Shown piece after piece: positions 1 through 10,785 of a stretch of DNA of 64,000 nt (position 1 is its first letter; each line of letters opens with the position of its first letter). The DNA is from Clavulina sp. PMI_390 (lineage: Eukaryota > Basidiomycota > Agaricomycetes > Cantharellales > Hydnaceae): assembly GCA_015039315.1 (NCBI GenBank), contig WIDE01000078.1, forward strand, positions 62,001 to 126,000. The letters run 5' to 3'. The notes beneath the pieces are model-generated. The model was not told the origin of the DNA, did not search any database, and worked only from the letters and a program-made list of their open reading frames with translations. The translations under genes were made by a program, and so were the position numbers.

Positions 1-988
1 GGCGAGAAAGCCCCATTCAATCTGTCGCTTGCTTGTCATTATTACCAAACCGACAATCTCTGGTTAGGTACAACGAATGGAGCCGTCGGGATCTAAAGAC
101 TGTCATTCTGTTTTTGGACGAAATCAGCTACGTCGGCCGGCGTGCAGCCGATGATGCTTGGACCGGTGGTGCCTTTTCAGTTCTGTCTGGTATTCGGTCC
201 CTTTTCACCTGTCGTTCCTTCCTTCGTTGCCTTGACTGTGATACACCGGCTATGAGAGCTTCGTAGCCGGGGTGGCGCTCATGCTACTCGCCACGGTTGG
301 TTGCTCAGAATCGATGGAGAGGGGGGCGAGGGATTCATGTGGGAGGGCGCATTCGGGTATCGTGTCGGAATCTTGTGTGGTTTGATTTCTCGCGTGTCCC
401 AATCAGGGTGTTGTCACTCGTTATTTGCAGGGGGGGCTCTCGCTTGGGGGGCGAATACTGATACTAATGATATTGCTGCTGTTCTCAATTTTTTTTTCTT
501 CTTAATCAGGTCTGACGTAGCACACAGTATTATCTTCCAAAAAATGATTACATTGATGCAGAAAATTACCATCGATCTCGAGAAACAATCACAGAAAAAA
601 AGATTGACTCCCGTGTCGTCGGGCCCACCGGAAACGCTGAGTGTCGTGACCGGGGGGGACAACGTGATAGTTGCAATACTTTGTATTGTCGGTATTGAGT
701 GCGATCGACTGAATGGGTGGCGGTGTAGCGGGCGCTTAGTGAAGAGTGCTGGCTGCCCCTGTTCTTTCCCTCCTCCATCCCTCCACCACCTGCCCACGAT
801 TCCCGCCCAGCTGGTTCTCTCCTAGCCTAAAACACACGCTTCCGGCGTGCTGTTGGGCTTGCCCTCGTCCTCCCGTGTCTCCCTAGGTCCCCGTCATCCT
901 CCTCGACCCGCCCTACCGACCTCCCCCCCGCTTCTCCTCTTCTTCTCTCCTCTTTCCCCACCGTTTTTCCCCACTTCCCCGATCAACA
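1..988. promoter_or_regulatory. Upstream region of the copper-fist gene
   Basis: No coding region is recognised. The last 200 bases are rich in pyrimidines (runs of C and T from about 765 to 985), as is common before fungal start codons, and lead directly into the ATG at 989. Open frames here have no family resemblance and no convincing splice structure. This is probably promoter plus 5' leader of the gene that follows. Confidence 0.4.
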
Positions 989-3495
989 ATGGTAAGTAGC
1001 GGGGTCCCGATTAGATAGCAAAAGCCCCTCGTACCCCCCCTGCTTGATCGAGGCTCATGAAATGGCTCGTTTCATCCGCGTGTACTATCCACTCGCTTCT
1101 GGATGTCACACTATTATTCTAGGTCCTCATCGACTCTGTCAAGTACGCGTGCGCGACATGCATCAAGGGTACGTCGGTCACATCTGCACTCGAGTCAGCC
1201 CATGTATCAGAAGTGCTCATCAGCGTCTATTTCGGCTCGTTTGCTCCGGGGGAAAACCCACAACTGCTTCACAATCGTCTGTGTCTCGCCATTTGCTTTG
1301 ACCCGCTTGTGGGATCGCCTCTCTGCTACACTCGACAACACAACAAACAAATTTATTTCCCAACCCAATCTCGTGTCTTCTTTTGTTTACGCACACACAG
1401 GCCATCGCTCGTCCACGTGCAACCATGATACGCGCCCTCTCATTGAGATTAAAAAGAAGGGCCGCCCGGTGACGCAGTGTGTGCACTGTCGCGAGCTTCG
1501 CAAGACCAAGCAGGTCCACGTCAAGTGTCTGTGTGAAGGGCGTCCTGATGCGGCCGCTTCAGCTCCTCGAACGGGTAAGCAGCCTGGTGCCTCACTCCCT
1601 CGCCTTATTGGTGATCGCCGAAAGACCCCATCGTTTCTAACCAACCATCTCTGCTTTCCATTCTGGGCTCATGATTCTCCTCCTCCCACTCGACTGGTCG
1701 TCGTCCTTTGGCTCCTGAAAATTACTCCAACCGGGTACTGAATATTTTGTGGCCCACAGTCCTTCCTGCTGCCGCTGTTGCCGCTGTGCTAACTGCTGCA
1801 CAGACAGCTCACCAATCTCAAACACTCGAAAGCGCCAATGCTTCCGGAGCGACAACCCCCGACGAACCCACGTGCAACTGCAAGTCCACTGGTGGGTCTT
1901 GCGCGTGCTGCACACCCAAGCATGTGCCCCGCCAGTCTGCGGAGGCTCGCAAACCCCCTCCGACGATTGCGCGAGGGCACACGTATCATGCGCCTCCTCC
2001 CACCAAATCTTCCACTGATGGGAGCAACAACGGAGCTATTGTAGCTACCGGTCCGTCCGGGCAGCCCACTACGCGGAGCAGGCACACCGCTAGCCTCCAG
2101 CGCTCCGCCACTGTCCACGGGCACGCGTCTGCGTCGCATTCGCACTCTAGCCATTCCCGCATGGCAGGCGAGGCACCTTCACATAACCCTGACGGGTCAC
2201 ATCACCCCCATCCGAACCATCATCATTCCGCCCGCCATTTCGCACCCTACCAAGTCTCCCATGGCCACCATCCTCATCATAATAACCATGCGCACTTCGA
2301 TCTCCCCGAAGAGGTTCCCACGACTTCACCGCTGTCGGCTGACCCTCTGGACGGCACATCCAACGTGTTTGTGCTCCCACAGAGCCCACGCCGCGCGAGG
2401 AGTTCATCCGTCTCGCATGGCTCGAGTGCCTTTCCCACTATGACTCCTCTCACTAGCACCAGCTCTGGTCCTGCTACTGGAGGTATGTCTTCGCCCTCGG
2501 GAAATGGAACTGTGTACATGAACGGTGGTCCCGCCTCGATGTCTCTTCCCGACCTCCTTGCGTGGAATGGGAACGATCTGCAAGTGAACCCGATGCCTTC
2601 GTTCCAACAAGGCAACCAGCAGCAGAGCCAATACACGTCGTCCTCAAGCGAGTTTGATGAGTACGGCTATGGATCTGCGGACGAGTTTTATCTCTCGCAG
2701 TTTGGTGCGAGCACTGCTGGTAGTCAGGTTTATGATGAGCCATTGCCAGAGTTCCGCTTCGACTCTGAGCCTGGTGAATTGGGCGATGCTTTCCGATCGT
2801 CATCATTTGTGCCTAGTGGCCCCGAGTACGAAGCTGCGATGGCTTCCCTGCTTTCATTCCCCAACAACACTTTGCCCGCTGGTAATGGTACCGACTTTGT
2901 GGATGGTCCTAGGACTGGTGGAAGTGAAAGCAGTGGCCCTCCCAGCATGACAGGCAGCGTGACTACCTTGAGCAGGAGCAGCTCCCGTGCCTCGGGTGGT
3001 TTCCCAACTGGCCTCGAAATGACTTCTGCCATCCCTAAGAGTGAAGAGGATCGCGACCGTGGCCGAGTCCCTCGTCCTTCACCCACGAGCGCATCTTCAG
3101 CTTCCGCCGGCTTCCCGCCCATCTCTGACCCCTTCGAGAACGAGGCTGCCATTACGACTGCCATCCCTTCGTCAGTCAAGTACCAATACGAGTACGACTA
3201 CGATTTTGCTAGCGCACAGTTCCCTAGCAGCACCGGCAACGTAGCGGCTTATCAGCTACTCGAAGCCTCGAGTGAAGCCAGGCCGCACTCGCACTCACCC
3301 ATGTCACAAGATGGGTCAGCGTCAGTGTCAGGATCGTCCTCGGGTGATGATGGAAGCGGGACCCAATTCCCACCGTGGCCGTCATCAGGTGCTGTTGAAG
3401 CAGCATTTGATTTCACGACCCCTGCAGGTGCTGCCGCGCTTGTGTACCCCAAGTCCGAGTTTGAGGACCCAAACGTTGGCATGTGGCGACCATAG
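989..3495 (+). CDS. Copper-fist DNA-binding transcription factor (Ace1/Mac1/Cuf1 type)
   Basis: Model: exons 989-991, 1123-1168, 1401-1574, 1760-3495; 652 residues. The N-terminus is a complete copper-fist domain: zinc ligands C11, C14, C23 and H25 in the fixed family spacing, then the minor-groove motif KGRP at 36-39, then a C-x2-C pair (CVHC) and CLC. After the splice into exon 4 there is a Cys cluster (CNCK, CACC near residues 125-135) like the copper-sensing Cys boxes of this family. The remaining 500 residues are low complexity, rich in Ser, Pro, His and Gly, with a His-rich stretch, and are likely activation or regulatory sequence. Family role: nuclear copper-responsive regulator of copper uptake or detoxification genes. 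Whether it activates uptake (Mac1-like) or metallothionein (Ace1-like) cannot be told. The first coding exon holds only the ATG, followed directly by GTAAGT. Confidence 0.88.
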
Positions 3496-6400
3496 AGCCC
3501 TCCACGGCGGTGTGAAGAAAGAAGAAGATATATCCTTGTCTACGAACGCTTGCTATTCTATTCCCTCCGATCCTCTTGCTGCTCTACCTCCGTCCGGTGT
3601 TCTCGCTTTTTCTCCTCTGAATTTGCAGACCGGCGTCGACGTCGCCTACACATGATGCCGAGCCTCGCCTGCTTGCTGCTACTCTCCTGCATTTGCGGAC
3701 TAGCCGATACTCTCGCCTGCTTGAATTTTTGCGCGCCCTTCCAATGAACGGCTCGGCCGATTTTCTTCCTTCTGTGTCCTGTGTTTCTAGTTTTCTGTTA
3801 CACCTTCAACAACACTCTTTTACTCTTCCTTTCTTCCATTGTGCTTCCTTCCTCGACTCTGGTCGATCTCGAAGGTCGACTTATTTTATCTTGGGTCGTC
3901 TGGTGTACTGTTCATCACACGATCCCTTTGTGCTCTTTTTTGGCACATTGTGTCTCCATCGAGTCCTTGTTTTTGATTTTTAGAGAGATGGTGCTGTTGA
4001 AGAAAATAGATGCTACTCGTACTACACACACACACCACACCCGACGGAACACACAGATCGACGTCGATGGATACCGCCAGCAATCTCGCCTCTGATTGCA
4101 TCGATATACACCATTCAATCTCTCAATTCCTGGCGATCATTATTAGGGTGTTGCTCGACTAACGTACGAACGATCATCGTGCGCTAACTCATTCGTGACC
4201 CCGACATTACGTGCAGCCACAGTGCACCCTTCGGTTTGCCAGATGGAATCTCCGCCGCCGAAATTCCTCCTTTTCCCTCCCCTCCACTTTGAACGACCAA
4301 AGGCATGGGCCCTTCCTCGCACCCGCCCGCCTGTCTCCGACGTTCACCCGAACAAACCCGCGCTTCTTCTTTGTACGTCCCTGTTTTATATATGCTACCC
4401 TTCTCGCGATCGTAATAATTTGTTTGATGTCGTTGCTGATCTTCCTTATTCCGTTGACCAATAGTTGTGCTGAACTTTCCTCCGGCGCAACAACAGAACC
4501 AAACGATCCTCCATCCAGTCCTCCCCCCACACCCCCCGCTTTCGTCCCGCCTTCTCCCGAACTCTTTACCCTTACTCACATCCTCTCTGTTCTCTTTAGG
4601 GAGTCCCATTGCTTGACGTCCAGCTCACGAAGTCCGCCATCCGCCAGTGCCTTTGTGTTTATTGTGCAGCGTTCTTCTCAACTATTCCTTCCTTTCGCTT
4701 CCTTCATTTGATCACTTGATTCGTTATGGGCACTGGTTGGTGAAACGACGGGCGAGAATGGGCGCGCGGCTGGGAATAGCTCCCTCTTTCTCTTCAATCC
4801 TCTTTTCTTTGTTCCGGCCTCCCGAGTGTTAGCTCCCCTGCTGTTCCCGACTCCATCTACATCGTCTCTGTTGTTCTCATTACCTTTTTCCTCCCCTCCC
4901 ACCCTTCCATCCTTCCACCGATCCTTCCTTCCTCTGCACCCCATGAGGTAGATTGGCGTTCCCTGTTTCTAGCTCGTAGAAAGGGGGGAATACAACATTC
5001 GCCATGATTCTAGCCACTCCATGTACGCATTCCATATATCCAACTAGCCAACACACATCGGGCAAAGTCAAGACGTTGTTGTTGTCGTCAATCGATACCC
5101 TCCTTTGCATGCATACTCACCCTCTCTACTTTACTCGGCATATTAGCACTCTCTTGTCGGGGGGTTAAACTCGAGAAACAAATGGGGGGCGTGAGAGGTT
5201 TAGGAAACCTTGCAATCGGGGGTTGGATCCACCCAGAATACAGTCACCGCCACCACCACCAAGCGGCGCGGTACCGCGAATGAGCTACGCAAGCCAGAGG
5301 ATTAGTGCTGTTATGAGCTGCTGAGAGCCAACTCAGTTTACGGGCCATTGAGGGGCTGTTTTTGGCTTCGCTGGATGATGTCCATATTCCGAATAGCTCG
5401 CTCTTGCAATTGTGGTGGTGCTGAGCTCAGTACCATACATTTGGACCTGTGATGTTATGCGCGCACTTCACTCCCTTGGCACCACTCCGGGCATTCCTCC
5501 GGTCGAAATTCTCTTGTTACCCAATAATAGCCCCAGCCGGCTGTTTGTGTAGATGAATAACGGCTTGGGCTATACGTTTTTTTGGTACTGTCTGGACTGT
5601 GGCGCCATTCCCTTCGGAAAAATCTCCGTCAAACTCCGGAATTTCCGCCGACACTTGGATTGTGAGGTGGCGGGCGGGCGAGGAAAATTGTTAGCGCACC
5701 GTAATATCGCGTCTGTCCTGAAACAGATTCTGAGAACAAGTTCTATATATTAAATGAGCTACAACCAGCGCTCCCCAGGGAATGCATGTGCTTCGAACTC
5801 TGCAAAAGAAATGAACCATAAGGCTAGGCCCGAGCTCCCACCTTCTGGCGCTACCGTGAGTGTCAGCAATTACTGAGGTTCGATTGATCATTGGAGAAGG
5901 TGGACAGTGATCTGCATCGGAGCCGTCGGGGGCGAACCTTCCTGAAATGACATCCAAAAAAAGTTCAAACGACCACGTATGACATTAAATGTGAGCTTAG
6001 TGCTCAACTCCGACCCCGAGATGGAAAGGCGTTCATTTACATTCAACGGAGTGAGTTACCCAGATTAGTTTCAGCTGCCAGACGCAGACTTGATTCCCCT
6101 CCCAGGAACAATGATCTGTCGCCTCTTCACGGGTAGCGCACCATCGCACCGTCCCCAATGCCTTATGGTGACGTTAAGGTGTTAGATAAGACTATTAGAA
6201 CCATTTGCGCTGGGTTTACGCCCACGGAGTTGCCAACTGCCACGATTATCTAGACACCATAAGCTTTCGTGTGATTACTTGGACGAACGTTCCCCTGTGT
6301 GGCGGTGGGCCTACCTCATCCGACCGCTGTCCTTGGAATCACTTAATGCTTCTAAATTTAAGTATTCACCGAGTGGCTTGAATTCTTGTCAGCTTCGCTG

Positions 6401-6675
6401 GGTCTACGAGGATGACCTTACTATACCTATCCCGCTGTGATGGTAAAACCGTTGGGCGATGCGCAAGAAGAGATGCGAAATTTGCTGCGATGTTATTTTA
6501 AGCCTTCTTATTCCCATTAGCTAGGTAGTCAGGTATAAGAGGTCTGAAAACGCTCTGTGAAATCGTCTTCTTTACCAACCCCTCCACTGCACTGAAATCA
6601 CTAATGTGAAGGCTTCATACACCCTCAAAGTTTCATAAGGAACGGGTTGCTGATCGTCTATCTCTCTTCTTCTAG
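3496..6675. other. Long region without a recognised gene
   Basis: About 3.2 kb. It begins with the 3' flank of the copper-fist gene and is pyrimidine-rich up to about 4960. Frames here (for example 4211-4711 plus, 4184-4609 minus) are strand shadows of biased composition and show no domain. From about 6190 the sequence resembles the segment at about 7990-8500, so the last 480 bases are the promoter of the secreted-protein gene at 6676. Confidence 0.4.
6534..6539 (+). promoter_or_regulatory. TATA-like box of the first small secreted protein gene
   Basis: TATAAG inside CAGGTATAAGA, about 140 bases before the ATG at 6676. The same CAGGTATAAGA occurs before the paralogue at 8374-8384, which supports it as a conserved promoter element. 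Confidence 0.45.
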
Positions 6676-7170
6676 ATGCGCCTCCTCTCTGCAGTCACAG
6701 TTCTGGCGAGCTCTCTTTCTGCTTGGGCGTACATCACCACTGAAACAGAGTACGCGACGAAGTGCTACGCCGACTCAACAACTACAACGGCTACACAGAC
6801 CCTTGCAGCGTATACAGTCACCGAGACGGTGGATGGTACTGACACTGTCGTAAGTAGCTCAATATCGTCCAGATAATATCGTTCGTATAATTATTGATAC
6901 CACCCCTTTGCTCTCAAGACATCCACGGACTACGTCTATTACACCGGGGCTGACAAGCGTGCTTATCCTCCCGTTCGCCGGGATTCGAGCACCGCCGACT
7001 TGACGACAATCATTGGTGTTCAGGTATGCTTATCGACCGAGGTGTTCATTATTACTCCTACTGCGACGGTCTACGACACTGCGAGCACCACCACCACAAG
7101 TGTTTCTTCGGCGACTATCACCGATGTTACCACGTACACGCTTTGCGCTCCAGGAAACGCTTGCGTTTGA
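6676..7170 (+). CDS. Small secreted Thr/Ser-rich protein, copy 1
   Basis: Exons 6676-6849 and 6919-7170; 141 residues. The N-terminus is a clear signal peptide (hydrophobic stretch ending SAWA, likely cleavage before YITT). The mature part is very rich in Thr, Ser, Val and Tyr, with only four cysteines (one after YATK, one in GVQVC, two near the C-terminus TLCAPGNACV), enough for two disulfides. Basic pairs KR and RR after the middle could be Kex2 sites. No known domain is recognised. It is a candidate secreted cell-surface or effector-like protein, probably O-mannosylated. It has a close paralogue at 8503 with the same intron position and phase. Confidence 0.75.
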
Positions 7171-8502
7171 GGAAAGGTGTCAATACAGCTGCAAAATTTT
7201 AGGCCGGGGCCACTCAGGCACGGCAAGAATCAATATCGTTTCAGGAGCTTCAAGAAAGGAGCTTCTAATAGTTATCACGCCGACTGAAAAAGCGAGAAGT
7301 GCCTTGGAGGAGTTTTGTATTGCACGTGCCACACACGACGCTGATGCTGTGCCCCATGGTAGCTTCAACACTCCGAGCTTTTCCGTCGCACCCGGGACGG
7401 GATAATTGAATTCATGGACGGGTTGGCTTGTCGGGCCACTGTGGGAGACGGGAGCCTCCCCAGCGGTATCGGGGAGAAACGCCGTGAGGCTACAATAACG
7501 CACGTCTGTTAGTTCCTGGCCAATTTTAGAAAGAAGTTAACAAGACCTCTTGATACCGCAGGGGCGTAGAGCGACATCATCATCAAAATGTTGCAAAGTG
7601 GCAAATAGCGAAGGAGATAGAGGTGCTTGGCCAAACACAAGCCACATTCCCCGATGAGTCACTTCGTTTTTGATGAAAACCCTACGGCCGTGGATCTCAG
7701 TGGCACAGATGTATACCGGAGTGAAGATCGTTCATGAATGCCTGAGCAGTGTAAACTGTAATCACAATGGCGATAAATAGACCCCAGGGCGATAAATGGG
7801 CCTTGTGGGCGGGAGTAAAAACATTGAGGAGAGAACGGATCATTGGCAGTATGGTCCATGCGTGGTGTAGACGTAGCTAAGATACCTCGAAGAACCAGGC
7901 TCAATACTATTAGCGACAAGAGTGCTCCACTTTCACGTGCAATATACCTCCACATGATGTACTCTCGCTATATCTTATGTCGGGAAGTGGCGACATCACA
8001 ACCCATTTGCGCGGTGCTGGCCCCCACGGAGTAGCCGACCGCCCGTGATCATGTATATGATCGGTTGTGTGACCCATTTGCACCAATTGCAAGATTTCTT
8101 GGCGGGCCTATAGGGTTTCTGCCCGTATGGCTTCTCTTATTCAATAATCACATCTAAACTTTATGTGTCACCCAGGCTGATTTTCTGGTAGCGATCGGGC
8201 GGCTTGCGTGACCGGGGGTTCTAGGGAATGAGCGATCAGCAATGAGTGACAATGACTAGGTTAGGTCTTTGGCTCACTGTGATGGAAGGAGGCTTAATTG
8301 GACAGAAGGAGGAATGCGCAGTCAGCAAGAAAACTCCATTTGGACACCGGCCTTGTTGTGTCAGCTTGGCGACAGGTATAAGAAGCTCGAAATCGTTCTG
8401 CGATGCTGTCTTTCCTCAACCCCTCCACCTGAACCGGACCTAGTAGTATGGAGTTTTTCCAGTGACGCGAGGGAGAACGTACTGATGAATATCCTTTGCT
8501 AG
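7171..8502. promoter_or_regulatory. Spacer and duplicated promoter of copy 2
   Basis: No gene is seen. Two blocks match the region before copy 1: around 7999-8045 (CCATTTGCGC, then CCCACGGAGT) against about 6204-6245, and around 8374-8440 (CAGGTATAAGA, then CAACCCCTCCAC) against about 6530-6592. The duplication therefore included at least about 480 bases of upstream DNA. TATAAG lies at 8377-8382. Confidence 0.5.
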
Positions 8503-9003
8503 ATGCGCGTTCTTGCCTTCGCCACAGTTCTCGCGAGCGCTCTCGCTGCTCGAGCCTACGTCACTACAGTGACCGAGTACGCTTCCAGGTGCTATGCAGA
8601 TACGACGACCACCCCAGCTACACAGACTGTTGCTGCATATACCGTTACTGAGACGGTAGATGCTACAAGGACGATTGTGCGTGGCTTCTTCAAAACCATC
8701 CACCCTGCTGTCATTGTTGACAGTTCTTTCATTTCCCAATTGTAGACATCGACGGACTATGTCATCTACACTGGTGCTGCCAAGCGTGGCTATCCTCCCG
8801 CTCGCCGCGACTCGACTTCTTCCGACGATGACAAAACCACCATCGTTGGCGTCCAAGTCTGCTTGTCAACCGAGGTATTCGTCATCACCCCTACCTCGAC
8901 TGTGTATGACACCGCTAGTACTACCACCACCAGCGTTTCATCCGCAACTGTCACTGATGTTACTACGTACACGCTTTGTGCTCCTGGAAACTCGTGCGTG
9001 TAG
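8503..9003 (+). CDS. Small secreted Thr/Ser-rich protein, copy 2
   Basis: Exons 8503-8676 and 8746-9003; 143 residues. Exon 1 is 58 codons, exactly as in copy 1, and the intron is again phase 0, though its donor is GTGCGT rather than GTAAGT. Signal peptide ends ARA before YVTT. All four cysteines and the C-terminal CAPGN-x-CV are kept. The two proteins differ mainly in the variable stretch after the RRD motif, where this copy has two extra acidic residues. Unknown function, secreted. The pair is a head-to-tail tandem duplication with a spacing of about 1.83 kb. Confidence 0.75.
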
Positions 9004-10785
9004 AGATAGTTCAAGATGTGGCTCCCAAGCTGTATAACAAATAGGCTAAAAATGGGCCAAATGAATATTCATTGGGGGCGGATTGACAAATCGGGGTGCA
9101 CGATCCATTGGCCATCATTGGAACAACCTTTGTATATGGTTAGTAGTTAGCTGGAAAAGCAAATCCGTCATGCAAGTGAAATATCCCGAGTTTGAAGCGG
9201 ATTTGGATCCATTGGCGTGATCGTATTCAGTGGGTACCCAGGGTGGCTTGAGTAGTCCTTACAGAGGCCGCTAAATAGCAACTTGCTCCAGACAGTTTGA
9301 TTATCGGAGAGTAACTGAAAGATAGTTATCTTTAACATCCTCGGGGAGATCGATCATGGGAGGGGAAGACTAATTTAAGGGCGAAGCCAAGACTTCACAT
9401 GCTGGTTTAGACACAAGAATGTAAAATGAGCGGCAAATCACGTCTGTCCATCGACATCTCCCGCGGCACCGTCTCGGGCCCGAGTGGCCGAGTTCCACGC
9501 GCAAATAGCTTACACTGGCAGTTGGGTGAAGCTCAGCAGGAAGGCTCACTCAAGATTGAGACATCGGATATTACGTGCTGCTGCTCCAGTGGGAGTTCTG
9601 GTACTTCCCCTTGCTAGTGGCACCGAAAGTTAATCTAAAGAACGAGTGCTGGACGTTACACGATCGGTGCAGATCCCAAAGAATGCAGCATCACCCGCCC
9701 CCTGTCATAGGAATAGAAAAAAGCTCTCAGCAATCCCGTCTCCTTTTATATGTGCACTGTCGATTACTCTGATCAAACGCACCCATTGGCCGCACAAGTG
9801 CTCACGGGAATAATATTGTTACCCGTGGATCCGGAGAAGTCATCTATGCTCACCAGCTAGGTGCAGCCGTTTTCTTCCGAGAAACACACGATATTAGTGT
9901 GCAGTTCCCTTTTATATGTCTTCGTGCGCGTAGCCCCAACGTGGCCCTCTCTTTGAACCTTCCATACCGCGCTACCGAGCGTCCCCTCCTCTGAGTGTTT
10001 GCTAAAAGAAACTTTACTATACCTTGCAATGACTGGAAGCACAATGAGCTGACAGCGATCTTTACCGTTGCAACAAGGGTAATATCAGTTTAGCATCGCT
10101 TACAGACTTCTACGCCGCGAGAATACCTCCTCATCGAAACGTTTTTACCATTGTTACTGGCGTAGTGAAGCCCAATTCCATCCAGGTCCATAAATGGGGC
10201 TCGACTTCTTACAGGTTGTGGAAAGTGTGAGTAGAATCCGAGAGAGAATTAAACCTGGATCATGAGCGCATTCCACAAGCCAAATCCTAGTTGTTCATCA
10301 CAGTCATATACATAAGATTCCATACGACCGAGACTTCCGAATTTATGAGATAGCATGGGGATGGCGAGACATGAACAGAGCAAGAGAAGTGGTCCTAGTG
10401 GTGGGAGACTTCGGGCGAGATAACAAATTACACTATGCAGACTGTCATTTTGTCGAAGCTCCCAGCAGGGTGCCATCGTGATCGCCTCCACTAACACTTC
10501 CGCAAATTGCGACAGGGGCAGGCATATTCGTCACAACAGTATTATCATGAGTTCTGGAAGATTCGGCCTTCGTACCACCAGAGTATCCGAGGCTCACATT
10601 GGGTTAAGAATGCTATGCAGGGTTGTGGCGTTGAGAGAAAGGAACATAGGGTTCGGCTGGTCACGTGTCGAGATTCGCACATATCCGTGTGTGGTTCGTG
10701 TTTTCCTCACTCAGCTCTCGACGCGTTCTACGCGTTTCCAACACACGAAGCTTCTTGTCCTACATTTCATACCACTATTAGAGGC
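9004..10785. other. Region without a recognised gene
   Basis: About 1.8 kb between the secreted-protein pair and the Cdt2-like gene. Short open frames show no family features and no supported splicing. I see no third copy of the secreted-protein unit. The right end is presumably the promoter of the WD40 gene. Confidence 0.35.

Noticed and set aside
301..825. Open frame upstream of the copper-fist gene
   Set aside because: It has no domain, begins at a TTG and overlaps an equally long frame on the other strand. It lies in the promoter and leader region.
4184..4711. Overlapping open frames on both strands after the copper-fist gene
   Set aside because: Low-complexity composition, no motif, no signal peptide and no consistent splice sites; they mirror each other across strands.
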